This document shows, in pieces, positions 5,217 through 5,561 of a DNA stretch of 5,561 bases (its first letter is position 1; every line of letters begins with the position of its first letter). The notes beneath the pieces are model-generated. The model ran no database searches. It was given only the letters and a program-made list of their open reading frames with translations, and was not told where the DNA came from. The DNA is from Halobacteriaceae archaeon Tc-Br11_E2g27. Its GTDB lineage: Archaea > Halobacteriota > Halobacteria > Halobacteriales > Haloarculaceae. The position numbers were made by a program, and so were the translations under genes. The DNA lies in NCBI GenBank assembly GCA_001564135.1, contig LKNH01000181.1, positions 1 through 5,561 on the forward strand, given 5' to 3'.

Positions 5217-5561
5217 TCAGGCTCCAATCTGCCAGAGCTGTGTGAGGAGGAACCAGTTGAGGATATACAACAGGACGAACGTCGCCATGAAAATGAGACA
5301 CAGCGTAAACGTCCCACGCATATCCGTAGCGTGAATCTCCTCAGTCGTGATGCCACCATCAGTGGCAGCGATGCCACCATCAGGGAGAAGGCCACCGTCG
5401 TCGCCATCCTCCAGTCGTTTGCCGAAGAGGAGCGACGCGACAGTAACGACAATGAACAGTGCACCAGCAACAATTGCAAGCACCGCACCGAGTCCCAGCG
5501 GAATGAACAACAGTTCCGCTGCGGCAATGCTGAAATCCGTTCCGGGGATGTTCTCGACGAC
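5217..5561 (-). CDS. Membrane protein of unknown identity, C-terminal 114 residues, cut by the right edge
   Basis: The frame is open from the right edge to TGA at 5219-5217, so the start lies outside the window; a TTG at 5510 need not be a start. Seen: a short VVENIPGTDFSIAAAE stretch, a long hydrophobic segment (FIPLGLGAVLAIVAGALFIV onward), a hydrophilic Asp/Gly-rich loop with two DGGI repeats, the segment EEIHATDMRGTF, and a last hydrophobic helix ending LNWFLLTQLWQIGA. Two helices joined by an acidic loop, with a short tail, would suit a subunit of a respiratory membrane complex, but no catalytic or haem-ligand motif is visible. It is the most upstream minus-strand gene seen here and lies 103 bases before the 229-residue gene. 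Confidence 0.7.
   Translation of the reverse strand, partial: VVENIPGTDFSIAAAELLFIPLGLGAVLAIVAGALFIVVTVASLLFGKRLEDGDDGGLLPDGGIAATDGGITTEEIHATDMRGTFTLCLIFMATFVLLYILNWFLLTQLWQIGA
5349..5383. repeat. Two direct copies of GATGCCACCATCAG, 21 bases apart
   Basis: The 14-base units begin at 5349 and 5370. They encode two DGGI units on the minus strand inside the hydrophilic loop of the partial membrane protein. The 21-base period keeps the frame, so this looks like a local in-frame duplication in a linker rather than a regulatory repeat. Confidence 0.7.

Noticed and set aside
4448..5245. 265-codon plus-strand frame over the three-helix membrane gene
   Set aside because: The minus-strand reading has clean membrane helices, positive-inside topology and an acidic composition, while the plus frame is Arg/Cys/Pro-rich without recognisable structure.
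5217..5561. Identification of the right-edge gene as a nitric oxide reductase large subunit (norB) or haem-copper oxidase subunit I
   Set aside because: The context is tempting, but the visible part lacks His haem ligands and I cannot match its C-terminus to either family.

Overview
The window reads as DNA from a halophilic archaeon (Halobacteria). The predicted proteins are acidic, one has a twin-arginine signal followed by a lipobox and an Asp/Gly/Asn-rich linker, AT-rich archaeal TATA-like boxes lie about 25-30 bases before several start codons, and the families are ones typical of haloarchaea. The base composition looks moderate rather than very GC-rich, judged by eye only.

Layout. Positions 1-871 (minus) hold the first 290 residues of a copper nitrite reductase (NirK), cut by the left edge. 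Positions 872-1120 are a divergent intergenic region with several TATA-like boxes, three short dyads and a possible 7-codon leader ORF with a perfect Shine-Dalgarno sequence. Positions 1121-3652 (plus) encode a complete Cu(I)-type P1B ATPase of 843 residues. Its N-terminal Cys-rich module resembles that of FixI/CcoI/CopA2 pumps, which supply copper to cuproenzymes. From 3707 to the right edge all genes are on the minus strand, convergent with the ATPase. In transcription order these are: the C-terminal end of an unrecognised membrane protein (5561-5217), a 229-residue protein with three membrane helices and a C-terminal ectodomain (5113-4424), a small DUF6069-like membrane protein broken by one in-frame TAA (4345-3941), and a 62-residue two-helix membrane protein (3895-3707).

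How the parts may work together. NirK reduces nitrite to nitric oxide outside the membrane and needs type 1 and type 2 copper. The divergently transcribed ATPase would move Cu(I) outward across the membrane, so supplying copper to NirK (or to a neighbouring oxidase or reductase) is a reasonable inference. The core GAACATGTT occurs three times in 5.5 kb, each time outside the called genes: twice in the nirK/ATPase intergenic region and once upstream of the 229-residue protein. This suggests a shared regulator, possibly a denitrification or anaerobic one. The ATPase and NirK assignments are firm. The roles of the small membrane proteins are unknown.
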